Source: Diphasiastrum complanatum (taxonomy: Eukaryota; Streptophyta; Lycopodiopsida; Lycopodiales; Lycopodiaceae). From it: DNA of 64,000 bases. The stretch covers positions 38,084,195 to 38,148,194 of the forward strand of contig CM055110.1 in the NCBI GenBank assembly GCA_029204225.1. Direction: 5' to 3'. Below the pieces are notes generated by a model. The model ran no database searches and had not been told where the DNA came from. It saw only the letters and a program-made list of their open reading frames with translations. Below, piece by piece: positions 37,949 through 49,600 of this stretch (its first letter is position 1; each line of letters begins with the position of its first letter). The translations under genes were made by a program, and so were the position numbers.

Positions 37949-39808
37949 CTATTTTCCATGTAAGGTAAGCCATAAAGGCTCGGCCATGCATCTTGAAGAT
38001 CTTCTTGAAATCATATGAAGAGGAGACTCCTCACATCTCGGCCCCATCACAACTTGAATGCCTTCAAAAGGGATAACTTGTGATGCTTCTTGAGAAGCCT
38101 TGATCTCGGCCACTTCCAAGGTTGGATATTCATGCAATATGACATCTCTATTCACAACCACATTTGAAATAGAGAGTGTAAAGACACTAAAGGCGTCCTT
38201 GATGGATAAGTATCCAATCATGATCCATGAGCTTGGATCATCCTTCTTCCTTGTTTCCAAGGGAATATGTGCAAAGCAAGCACTACCAAGTTCACCAAGG
38301 TGATCATCCTTAGGCTTCATCTTGAATAAAACTTCATATAGTGCTATTCCTTCAAGAGCTTCAATACTCCTCAAAGCTTTGATCTTCAATGAGAATTGCT
38401 TCTCAACATATGTTTTGAATAATAGGGAATAATCATACACCATAAAACTTGAAGAGAGAAGATATGTGCATCTTGTGTGACCATTCTCCTTTGAAAGATT
38501 GGACATATAAGAAACATCAAGAGAGTTTGCATTCTCACTTGGATCCAACTTGTAGATGCCTTCAAATCTTGATCCATATGCAAGGATCTCACCATCCTTC
38601 TTGATCACACAATTGTCAATATGGAAATTGACATCAAGGCCACTATCAAGAAGTTGGCCAATAGTTAAGATGTTCTTTGTAAGCTTTGGGACTAAAAGAA
38701 CATTGTTGAGAAAGAGATCTTTAGAAGATGCAAGCTTCAAGGGAATAATCCCTACTCCTTCAATATTGCACTCATGCTCACTTGCAATGTATATGGTCTT
38801 CTTGACTCCTCCATAAGGCATAATAGATGAAAAAGAGTGCTTGGAGCCACACATATGTGAAGATGCTCCACTATCAATATACCTTATCCTTGTTGAAGGT
38901 GAAAGACGAGAAGCTTGATACCATAAGAGAGCCATCTCCATCACTTGCAATATAGTCTTCCTTTTCATTAGAGATGTTGGCTTGCTTGAGTTGATTCTTC
39001 TTCTTGAAGCAATTGGTGGCATAATGGCCTTTCTTGCCACAATAAAAGCACTTGATCTTCTTCTTCTTTGAAGTAAAATCTTGAGAGGAATCATCATCCT
39101 CTTTATCTTGGTGTTTGGCTTTGTCATTAGAGAAGTGTTGGTGTTGCTTCTTACTCCTCTCTTTGTACTTGGCAAATAGAACTTTGCCATCATTATTATG
39201 ATTGAGTGATAACTTGTCCATCCTCAAGAGTTTGTACTCTTGTCTTGATTCTTCACAAATAGGCACACTTTGAAGAGCATCCAAACTTGGTAGCTCCTCC
39301 TTAATGGCATAGGATTGGACAAGTTTGTCATATTCATCTCTCAAGCCATTGAGAATGACTTGGACTAGCTCACTTTGATTGATTGAATCACCAATACATG
39401 CAAGCTCCTATGAATATCCTTGACTCTCAAAACATAATTAGATGCACTCTCATCACTCTTTTGACTACTTTGAAAGATTTGATTTCTAAGAGTGAGGAGC
39501 CTAGAGGTGTTCTTAGTCTCATAGATAGACTTGAGACAATTCCAAGCTTCTTTGGATGTAGTACAATCACCAATCTCTCTCAAAATCTCATTAGAGACAT
39601 TCATCTTGATCAAGTGAAGAGCCATCCTAGCTCTCTTCTTGTATTTTTGTACTTCTTGAAGGACTTGAGGCTCCTCCTCAATCCCAAGTACAATGTCCAT
39701 TATATCTTGGAGTATCAAGATTGACTCCATTCTAACCTTCCAAATAGAATAGTTGGAGGTAGATAGTCTTTCACTAGATTCCAATAGGTAGGAACCCATA
39801 GAAGCCAT
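37949..39808 (-). pseudogene. Copia gag-protease-partial integrase (element C(-))
   Basis: In coding order: gag starts at 39808 (MASMGSYLLESSERLSTSNY), frame-shifts near 39380 and again near 38900; knuckle CFYCGKKGHYATNC near 39050; protease YIDSGASSHMCGSKHSF near 38880; then the GAG-pre-integrase region ends abruptly at SKENGHTRCTYLL, and only short pieces of integrase (LLFKTYVEKQFSLKIKALR) and of the post-integrase region (ACFAHIPLETRKKDDPSS) remain, up to SRRSSRCMAEPLWLTLHGK. The integrase catalytic core, RT and RNase H are absent. Gag and protease are close to those of element B (42231-44791), in inverted orientation. Confidence 0.85.
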
Positions 39809-39828
39809 GAAATAGTGAAGACTCCTTG

Positions 39829-41449
39829 TAACAAGACACTAAAATGTTGCTACACTCTCACTATAGGATCCAATAATGATGTTCTATCACTTCCTATGCA
39901 AGATCTTGCAACAAACTATGAGACAATTTCTCACTAGCTATCTCAATCTCTCCAAAACTAGATCTACTTCACATCAAATGATGAAGTATGGAAAAAGTTA
40001 GGATCAAACACTTGTGGTGGATCTTGACAATTTCTAGCTCAATATTGGTGGCTTTGATCACTAAGACAAAAGCACACAATCTTTGAATCAAATCACTAAA
40101 GAAATCAGATCCAATCTCCTATTGGACTCATCAATTACCAATGACTCTTTCTTTTGAAAGTTGAAATGGATATGAAAAAGATTTGACACCTAGATTTTCC
40201 TTTTCACTTGACTAGTTCTCTCAACACTTGAGATTCTTGAACAAAAGATGGGTTTTGTTTCAAATAGATGAAAATCAAACTTAATCACTTCTTTTGGACT
40301 CACTCTTGACCCAAATAATCTCACTCTTGAGATTTAGAATGAATTTGATTTGATTTGAAAACAAACTATACCACCAATTTTCACAAAGCTTAAAAATTAG
40401 ACAACTAGAGATTCACAAAGATCTCAACCATGCATAAATACTCAAATATGGACTCCTCCTCATTCCAGACATCCAATGGGATCACAAACTGACCCTCACA
40501 CTCTCACAAAGAAAGTTGAATAGAACTAATTTGAGTTTCATACATTCTATGTCAATTAGTGCTCAACAAATTGAATTCAATCACACCAATTGGATTCCAC
40601 CAATTACTCTACTTTTTAAGACTCGGAATGAAATTCAAAATCAAAATTTCTGATTTTTGTCACGAAGAATTGTGCTTCAAAGAGATAATACCACTTAGAA
40701 AGATTTGATCACCTAGGAGATCAAATCTATACTTCACCTATACTTCTATATCTTGCCCTCTACAAAGGAAGGAACTCTTAGAAAATTGTATCTCTCTCTA
40801 CACATTTGCCATAGACACCTTAATGACTCTTTTCAAACAAAGATTTGCATAGATGCTCTATATGCACTAGAAACTCTCAAAGGTTTCACTTGGAGGACAT
40901 ATCCAAAGATGTTTTCTAGCAAATTGATGCTTCTAAACTTGACCCTATCACTCTTGAACAAATCTAGAGTGATGGTACAATGGATTTCAACCTCTCACCT
41001 TGCATATCACTCCTTAATCTATGATTTTTAGCAAAATCTCTCTTAACTTCAACATACACTCAAAAAATCAGAGAAGATCAATTAATGCACCTATTTCAAG
41101 CTTCAATTTTAATTTTTTGCTGATCTAATCCAAGAACTAATCAAGAGATTAGATTCACTATAGAAAATGCTTGATTTTGCACCAAAAATCACTCAAATTG
41201 GGTATGTGAGTCAAATTCTACAAATTTTTGAAATTTCTCAGTCAAAACCGGAGCTGTACAGCTTCACACGTGTGAAAAGAGTTCCTACATTTCACAACAA
41301 GATCTGGACCAAAAGATTTGAGGATAGCTATCAAATCCAACTCGCTACACAAAATTTGACTAGTTTCCAAAAAATTGCTAATTTTTGGCTTTGGTTTGGA
41401 TTATCCCTATCAATTTCAACAGAACCTCTTGTACTAGGCTATGATACCA
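39829..41449 (-). other. Long leader and primer site of element C(-)
   Basis: Inverted counterpart of the leader of C(+) at 27005-28657. The primer site is at the LTR end (GGCTATGATACCA on the plus strand, 41437-41449). A palindrome TTCACACGTGTGAAAA lies in the leader with its core at 41265-41274. Confidence 0.8.
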
Positions 41450-42230
41450 TGTGAAAAAAGTACAAAAAGGACCAAGATTGGATCCTAGTCTAATCCTTAA
41501 GAGGGATTGGTTGTCAGATTACTTGATCTATCAATCTACTTGAGATTAAGATCAATCTAGATCAATTCTAGACACAAAATCATAACAAGAACAATCATTA
41601 GTTGAAGGTAGGTGTACTTTCTGGTTTCACACGTGTGAAACACTGTCTAAGTACGGACTAGAACCTGAAAATCAAGTACACATTGATAGAACCTCAAAAC
41701 AATCAAAACAAATGTAGACAAATGGAGAGAATCACTCAAAATTGCTTCCAAAACCAAGATTGGTGTCTCACAATGATTATGGTCAAATGTGGCTCTATAT
41801 ATACAATAAGTGGGAGCTCGGGGTACTGATCATCCCTCTGATCCCACATGTGTGAAGGTGCTTTGTCATATGATGATTCATCATGCAAAACTGACACTTG
41901 GACAAAACCTTCTATTTTGAGCACTTTTGGTCCATTTTCCTTCTATATGGAGATCTACTTGGAAATCTTCTAGAAGTCAAAATTCGCCTACTTCAGATTA
42001 TTCAACACATGTGAACTGTCCTCTACACATGTGATATGACACCTAAGTAGAAAACTAGTTTTTGGCCTTTTTAGCCACTAGAACTTGAATTAAATCATAT
42101 GTACAACCTATATGATTATGGTACATGACAAGTACACTATTTTCACACGTGAGAACAGGCTCCACACATTTGTGTTTATCTATATACAAAATTTTTGGCC
42201 TCTACCAAGCTTATTTTTGCATTTTTCACA
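41450..42230 (-). mobile_element. 5' LTR of element C(-)
   Basis: Plus-strand ends TGTGAAAAAAGTAC and GCATTTTTCACA, 781 bp, clearly related to 26159-26991. The cassette with TTTCACACGTGTGAAA is at about 41625-41670 and the TATATATA core is near 41800. It abuts gag of element B at 42231, inside the codons for VQSYAIKEEL. Confidence 0.88.
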
Positions 42231-44791
42231 GTCCAATCCTATGCCATTAAGGAGGAGCTACCAAGTTTGGAGGCTCTCCAAAGTGTGCTAATTTATGAAG
42301 AATCAAGACAAGAGTACAAGCTCTTGAGGATGGACAAGCTTTCTCTCACTCATAATGATGGCAAAGCCCTCTTTGCCAAGGACAAGCACAAAGGGAGGAG
42401 CAAGAACCAATTTCAACAATCCTCAAGCAAGGACAAAGCCAAATCCAAAGACAAAGATGAGGAGGAAGATGATTCCTCTAATGCTTCGTCATCCAAGCTC
42501 AAGAAGAAGAAGATCAAGTGCTTTTATTGTGACAAGAAAGGCCATTATGCCACCAATTGCTTCAAGAAGAAGAATCAACTCATGCAAGCCAACATCACCA
42601 ATGAGAAGGAAGACACTATTGCAAGTGATGGATAGGGATCTCTTATGGTCACTAGCTTCTCATCCACTCCTTTCAAGAAGGACGACTTATGGTATATTGA
42701 TAGTGGAGCCTCTTCACATATGTGTAGCTCCAAAGACTCTTTCTCTTCTATTGCACCTTATGATGGAGTCAAGAAATCAATACACACTGCAAATGATTTT
42801 GAATGTCCTATTGAAGGCATAGGGAACATTCCCTTAAAGCTTGCATCCTCTAAAGTTCTTTCTCTTTCTAAAGTGCTTTATGTGCCTAAGCTTACTAAGA
42901 ATCTCATTAGTGTTGGCCAATTTCTTGATAATGGCCTTGATGTAAAATTCAATGTTGATACTTGTACTATCAAAAAGAATGATGAGATACTTGCATTAGG
43001 ATCTAGATTTGGAGGCATCTATAAACTAGATCCAAATGAATATGTGAATTTTTGTAATGTTGCTCTTGTGAACAATCTCTCTATGGAGGAATTATGGCAT
43101 AGGAGGTTGGGACATTCCAACTACAAATCCATGCTCTCTATGATCAAAGAGGCCAAAGCTATTGGCTTGCCAAAGTCATTCTCCAAGAAGATCAAGCCTT
43201 GTGAGGCTTGTGCTATTGCTAAATCTCACAAAAAGCCATTTACAAGATCTTCTATCAAAAGCAAGCATCCTTTGGAGTTAATCCACTCGGATGTGCATTT
43301 CTCATCAACTATAAGCAAGGGAGGAGGCACTTGTTTTGTTACTTTCATTAATGATTTCACAAGATTCACTTGGATATATCTTCTTGCTTCTAAATCTATG
43401 GTGTTTGATCATTTCCTTATTTTCAAAGCTTATGTAGAGAAGCAATTCTCATTCAAGATTAAAGCTCTTAGATGTGATGGAGGTGGTGAATATATCTGCA
43501 ATAAATTTCATGATTTTTGTGAGCTTGAAGGCATTAAAAGAGAGTTCTCTTGTGCCTATTCTCCATCTCAAAATGGAGTGGCCAAGAGAAAGAATAGATC
43601 TCTATGTGAATGTGCAAAATCTATGAGAATTGAGGCATCTTTTCCCAAAGATTTTTGGGGAGAAGCCATTAATTATGCAAATTATCTTTGCAATAGCCTC
43701 CCACATATAGCTCTTGGAGAAAAGTCACCATATGAAATCTTATATTTGAAGAAGCCTAAGGTTGATCACCTTAGAGTTTTTGGATGCATATGCTTTTCCC
43801 ATATTCCCTTGGAAACAAGGAAGAAGGAAGATCCTAGTGCATGCAAAGGGATCATGGTTGGATACTCATCCACCAAAAAGGCCTACAGAGTCTTTGTACT
43901 CTCTACTTCTCAAGTTATTGAAAGTAGAGATGTTGTCTTTCATGAAGATCAACATTCATCTTTTGAAGAGGCCGAGATCAAGAAGTCTATGGATGCATCA
44001 CCTATTATTGATTTTGAAGCTTTTATGATGTGGTGGGGTCGAGAATTGAAGAAGACTCTCCTTGGATTTTCTCACCAAGAAGATCCATGAGAGATAGATC
44101 CGAGCCTAAGAGGCTCTCATATGTTGACAAAGGCAAACAAGTGGATCTTGATTCCACTAATTATGTTTTTTATGTCTCTCATGAAGAGCCAAAGAATGTA
44201 CAAGAGGCACTTAATACCAAAGAGTGGTATGATGCCATGAAGCAAGAGTATGATGCATTGACCAACAATACTTGGGAGCTTGTGGATCCTCCATCCAACA
44301 AGCATGTGATTGGTTGCAAATGGGTATTTCGGATCAAGTACAATCATGATGGCACCATCAACAAGTATAAAGCAAGAATATGTGCTAAAGGATTTGCTCA
44401 AATCCATGGCCTTGATTATGAGGAAACCTTTGCACCCATTGCAAAGATGGTGACAATAAGAATTCTTATTTCTCTTGCTTGTTTCTTTAAGTGGAAGGTG
44501 TTCCAATTAGATGTATCCAATGCTTTTCTAAATGGTTATCCTGAGGAGGAGATCTATATGGAACAACCTCAAGGATTCATCAAGGATGAGTCCAAAGTGT
44601 GCTTGCTCTTCAAAAGTCTTTATGGACTCAAGCAAGCACCAAGATCATGGTATTCAAGACTTACTTTTTTTCTTATCTCACTACGATTTACTCTTAGTGA
44701 CTATGATTCTTCCATGTATCTAAAGTTTTTTGATAGTAATATCGTCATTCTTCTAGTTTATGTTGATGACATTATTATTTGTGGAAGTTGT
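42231..44791 (+). pseudogene. Copia element B, gag to RT (first part)
   Basis: Begins inside gag (SYAIKEELPSLEALQSVL), with knuckle CFYCDKKGHYATNC near 42525, a stop at 42633, protease YIDSGASSHMCSSK near 42700, HRRLGHSNYKS near 43105, integrase HSDVHFSS, LRCDGGGEY, NGVAKRKNR (the usual AERKN has Lys, so the third catalytic Glu is lost), a frameshift near 44030-44080, then RT to LVYVDDIIICGS at 44785. The frame is cut at 44791 by element F and resumes at 51228. The 5' LTR and gag start are missing, replaced by the LTR of C(-). Confidence 0.9.
44787..44791 (+). other. Target-site duplication of element F, left
   Basis: GTTGT, repeated exactly at 51223-51227 on the other side of the element. 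It lies within the RT codons of element B. Confidence 0.95.
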
Positions 44792-45446
44792 TGTGAAAAT
44801 TGTCAACATTTCCTAGCTAGTTTGAGGCCTAAATTGGCTAAAATTGTAAATAGTTTTGGTTCTGGAGTTTCACACGTGTGAACCAGGCCACAATGTTTTT
44901 ATTTACTGTATTTTTTCAGTATGATGAAGTGTCAAACTTCATACCCTTCAAAATGAGACCATTTTGATGTATTTTGGTCATATAAGCCATTTTTAGCTAT
45001 TTTTCCTATATAGGGAATATCTAGGGTCAAGTACCTTCTAGAGAGAGGAGAGAGAGTCATCTTCCTCATCCATAAATAGTAGGGAAGTCATGGAGAACAG
45101 GTTGGAGAAACCTTTTGTATGCTTCATTGAGATCAATAGATCATTGTCATTGTTTCTTCCTCCATTGAGAGCATTGTTGTGTGTATTGTCTTCAAGCTAT
45201 TGTGTATGATCTTAGGTGCTTTCCAAAAGTGATAGGCTGATGTATTATGGACTGTATAATGCTATTTTGGGCCGCACTTGATGTTTATGGAAGTTTCCAT
45301 TTGTGATAAATGCTTTTTGATCAAGTTCTTTGCATTCTAGGTAGCATAGAATGTGTTGCCAATTCCTAGCTTATGTAGTTTGGAGTGCAAGCATTCAAGC
45401 CAATGATCTTGGAGTTTAGATCCACTTAGGATCTGTATTTTTCACA
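44792..45446 (+). mobile_element. 5' LTR of element F
   Basis: Starts TGTGAAAATTGTCAAC and ends GTATTTTTCACA. A TTTCACACGTGTGAAC palindrome lies 79 bp from the start (core 44871-44880), probably in U3. Confidence 0.96.
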
Positions 45447-45458
45447 TGGTATCAGAGC
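45447..45458 (+). other. Primer-binding site of element F
   Basis: TGGTATCAGAGC starts at the first base after the LTR; tRNA-iMet primer. Confidence 0.95.
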
Positions 45459-46618
45459 TGGTTGGCTTCTATTTACAGTAAGTATTCCATTTTTGGTGAT
45501 ATTTGGATGTTTGATCAAGTTCTAGCATGATTTTGCATTGCTTTGTTGATCAAATCTTACTAACCTTTGTTTTGTGAGTTGAACTTGTGGATCAAAAGCA
45601 TATTTCAGGTCTATTGAAGATCAGAGGCTGAAAAGAAACTATTTTGGATCAGATCATAACACCTAATCATTTGTGATTGTGAGGCTTGTGCATATTCAAT
45701 ACTAACAATGTTCTTTTCAATCCTATTGTTGACAATCTCCATTCTTGGATGAACACTCTCCTTAAGTGGATGAAACTTCTCCTTAAGTGGATGACAAATG
45801 CTCTTTTGAGTGAGTTGTAATTCTCCTAAAGGCTGAGCAAAGCTCCCATTTGGATGAAAGATCCCCTTTTTTGGGTGAACATATTGTAAGCTCCATTGTG
45901 AAGAGCATATTGTAAAGATTGTCATCAATTTTGGCATAAATTTTGGTGTACTTTGTTGAGCATGTAAGTAACTCTCCTTATGTAATTTGATTGGAGCATT
46001 TGCTGGAAGGTGTTAACCATTATGCAAGTGTGTTTTCAGGTTCTTAACAGGTTGAGGAACATTCTCATGTGAAGTGATCTTAGATCTACATCTAAACACC
46101 AAGATTTGACAAGATAGTGAAGCTAGTCTTGTGATTCACTAAGTGTGCTCATTCATTCACCTCTAAATCTTGTATTTATCACTTGCTGGAGTTTATAAAC
46201 TTTTAGAAGTGTGGTTTACATGTGGTTTTACAGGTTGAATCAATATCTTAGTGTGTTGATCATATGTTGATCAAGTTTGTTCATTACTAGGTAATCTTGG
46301 CATCCTAGTTTTGGGTATTTTCTAAGAATGCAAGTAACTCTTCACACCATAACTTGATTTGGTCACTTGCTGGAAAGTTTGAGAGCTTAAGCAAGAGTGT
46401 GTTCAGGTTGGTTTGATTTTGTAATCCATTCTTAGTGTGTGCAAAGTGTTGCATGTGTTTCAATCTTCCTTTCTATGCTTGGAAACCATCTAGGTTCAAG
46501 ATAGAAGTGTTTTAGGGTCCTAAATCTTCATAGATCTCTTTATCTATCATTTGTTGAGAGAAAAGTGAGTGCTAAGTGCTTTAGGACAAAACCTAAAAGT
46601 TGAAGAAACATTAGAATC
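45459..46618 (+). other. Leader of element F with internal repeats
   Basis: Untranslated leader of 1160 bp. Three degenerate copies of a roughly 180-bp unit start near 45962, 46145 and 46324; each has a TTGCTGGA core followed by an AAGTGTG/AGAGTGTG and CAGGTT phrase. Near 45750-45790 CTCCTTAAGTGGATGA is duplicated. The leader contains several short ATG frames but no conserved protein. Confidence 0.6.
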
Positions 46619-49600
46619 ATGGCTTCCAATGGTGGGATCATGCTAGAGTCTAGTGAAAGGTTGAGTTCATCAAACTACTCTACTTGGAAAGTGAGGATGG
46701 AGTCCTTACTTGAGTTGAATGAACTCATGGACATAGTTGCAGAAATTGAAGAGAGACCTCTCACACTTCAAGAGAAACAAAGGTTTGATAAGAAGGCCAA
46801 AAGGGCTCTTCATATCATTAAAATGAATGTTACAAATGAACTTCTCAAGGAAGTTGGAAAGTGTCAAAGTGCAAGTGAGGCATGGAATGCCTTAAAGAAG
46901 CTCTTTGAATCAAAGTCCACATCTAGGGTATTGACCCTAAGGAGACAAATATTTTCTAGTAGGCAAAGAGAGGGTGAAAGTGCTCATGCATTTATCTTGA
47001 GAGTTAAGTCCCTAAGTGATGATTTAGCATGCATTGATGAGAACATAAAAGATGGTGAAATAGTCCAAGTTATGTTGAATGGTTTGCTAAATGAACATGC
47101 TAACCTTGTGCAAAGTTTTGCCATTCAAAGAGTCTTGCCAAGTGTGGTTGACTTGCAAGAAATCTTATTGGCTGAAGAACATAGGTTGCAATCAAAGCTT
47201 GATGGTGCATCCTTGCAAGGTGGAGGTGAAGAGGCTTTCTTCACAAAAGGCAAATTCAAGGGCAAAGGTAAAGGCAAAGGGAAATGGTCCAAAGGTGGTA
47301 ACTTTGATCATGATGATCACTCTTCCTCTTCCTCTTCTACTAAGAACAATAAGTCAAAGTTCAAGTGCTTTTATTGTGGGATAAAAGGTCATTTTGCAAA
47401 TGAATGTTATAAGAAGAAAAGAGAGCAAGGAGAGAGGCAAGGAAATCTTACAATAGATGAGGAAGAACATAACACATGTGAATCACTTGTTATGACTTCA
47501 AGTTTGTTAGCCAACATAGATGATAATGATCCTTGGTGGATTGATAGTGGAGCCTCATCTCACATGACAAGACATAAGGAATACTTTACATCCTTATTGT
47601 CTTATGAGGGAGAAGGTAACATCATCTACACTGCAAATGATGGTCAATGTGACATCAAAGGCATAGGCACTATTCCTATTTCCCTTTCAACAAATAGGAA
47701 AGCAAATCTTGAAAATGTTTTGTACATTCCTTCAATCACTAAGAATTTGCTTAGTGTAAGTCAAATGATTGACAAAGGACTTGATGTGGAGTTCATTGGA
47801 GATGCATGTTTGATAAGTAAATGTGGATCCTTGATTGCTCAAGGTAGGAGGCATGGTAAACTTTTCAAGCTTGATGCATGTGTGATCTCTAATCATGAAG
47901 GATGTATGGCTAGGGAGCAATTGACAAACCAAGAAGTTTGGCACAAGAGGTTGGGCCATCCCAACTTCAAATCTTTGGAGGTAATGGCAAAGAAAGAGCT
48001 TGTTCTTGGTCTCCCTAAAAGTCTTGTTGCAAACAATAGTGTTTGTGAACATTGTGCCTTGTCCAAATCTCATAGACTTGCTTATTCTAGATCTACTTCT
48101 AGATCTAAAGAAGCTTTTCAACTTGTGCATTCTGATATTCATTCTTCTAGTACAACTAGCAATGGTGGGGCAAAGATGTATGCAACTTTCATTGATGACT
48201 TTAGTAGGTATACTTGGATCTATCTTCTTAAAAGTAAGGATGAAGTGTTTGCTGCATTTGTCAAGTTCAAGAATGAAATGGAAAACCAATTCAATACAAA
48301 GATCAAATGCTTAAGATCTGATAATGGAGGGGAATACACCTCAAATAGGTTCAAAGACTTTTGTATAGCACATGGGATTAAGAGGGAGATGTCTAGTCCT
48401 AGGACTCCACAACAGAATGGAGTGGCCGAGAGGAAGAATAGAACCCTTTGTGAATGTGCCAAGGCAATGAGACTACATGCTAATCTTGCTAAGTCTTTTT
48501 GGGGGGAAGCTTTAGCATGTGCTAACTATCTATGTAATAGATGGACAAGTGCTTCCTTGGATGGTAAAACTCCTCATGAGGTTCTTTATGGTAGAAGGCC
48601 GAGTGTCAAGCATTGTAGGATCTTTGGATGTACATGTTTTGTCAATATCACACTTGATGATAGAACTAAAGAAGATCCTTCATCAAAGAAGGGTGTGTTT
48701 GTTGGCTATAGTGAAGTAAGCAAGGCTTACAAAGTGTACATTCCTTCTACAAAGAAAGTTGTCATAAGTAGGGATGTCATCTTTCATGAAGAGAATGTTT
48801 CCAATGTTGTTGATGTTGATGTTGATGTGCCTACTAATCATCATGATGTGCAAGATGTCTTGGATGAAGATGGAGATGCCACTCCAAAGCAAACTTCAAG
48901 GAAGACTCAAAGGCAAAGGGCCAAGCCATCAAGGCTAACCTATGATGAAAAAGGAAAGCAAGTGGTGGACAACTCTAACTTTGCTTTTCTTACCTCTTTT
49001 GATGAACCAACTTGTGTAGGTGAAGCAATTCAAAAGAAGGAATGGATCCAAGCCATGGATCATGAGCATCAAGCACTCATCAAAAGCAACACATGGAGGT
49101 TGGTAAAGCTTCCAAAGGACAAGAAGGCAATTGGTTGTAAGTGGATCTTCAAGATCAAGACAAATCAAGATGGATCAATCAACAAGTACAAGGCAAGGTT
49201 GGTGGCAAAGGGGTATGCTCAAGAATATGGTATTGACTATGATGAGACCTTTGCACCCGTGGCAAAGATGGTAACTATTCGAATCCTAATCTCTCTTGCA
49301 ACTCTTTATGATTGGGATATGTGGCAAATGGATGTTACTAATGCCTTCTTGAATGGTGATCTTGAAGAAGATATTTACATGGAGCAACCCGAGGGCTATG
49401 TTTCACATGATGAGCCTAATCATGTGTGCTATCTCCAAAAGAGTTTGTATGGGCTAAAGCAAGCACCAAGGAGTTGGTATGCTAAGCTCAATTCCTTCTT
49501 ACTTTCTCAAAACTTTGTTATGAGTGAGTATGATCATTCTCTCTACTTTAGATTGAATGAAAATGATATCACTTTACTTTTGATCTATGTTGATGACATT

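Noticed and set aside
47732-48289. 185-codon antisense frame within element F
   Set aside because: Lies opposite conserved integrase codons; antisense openness is a shadow of the sense frame and no domain is recognised.
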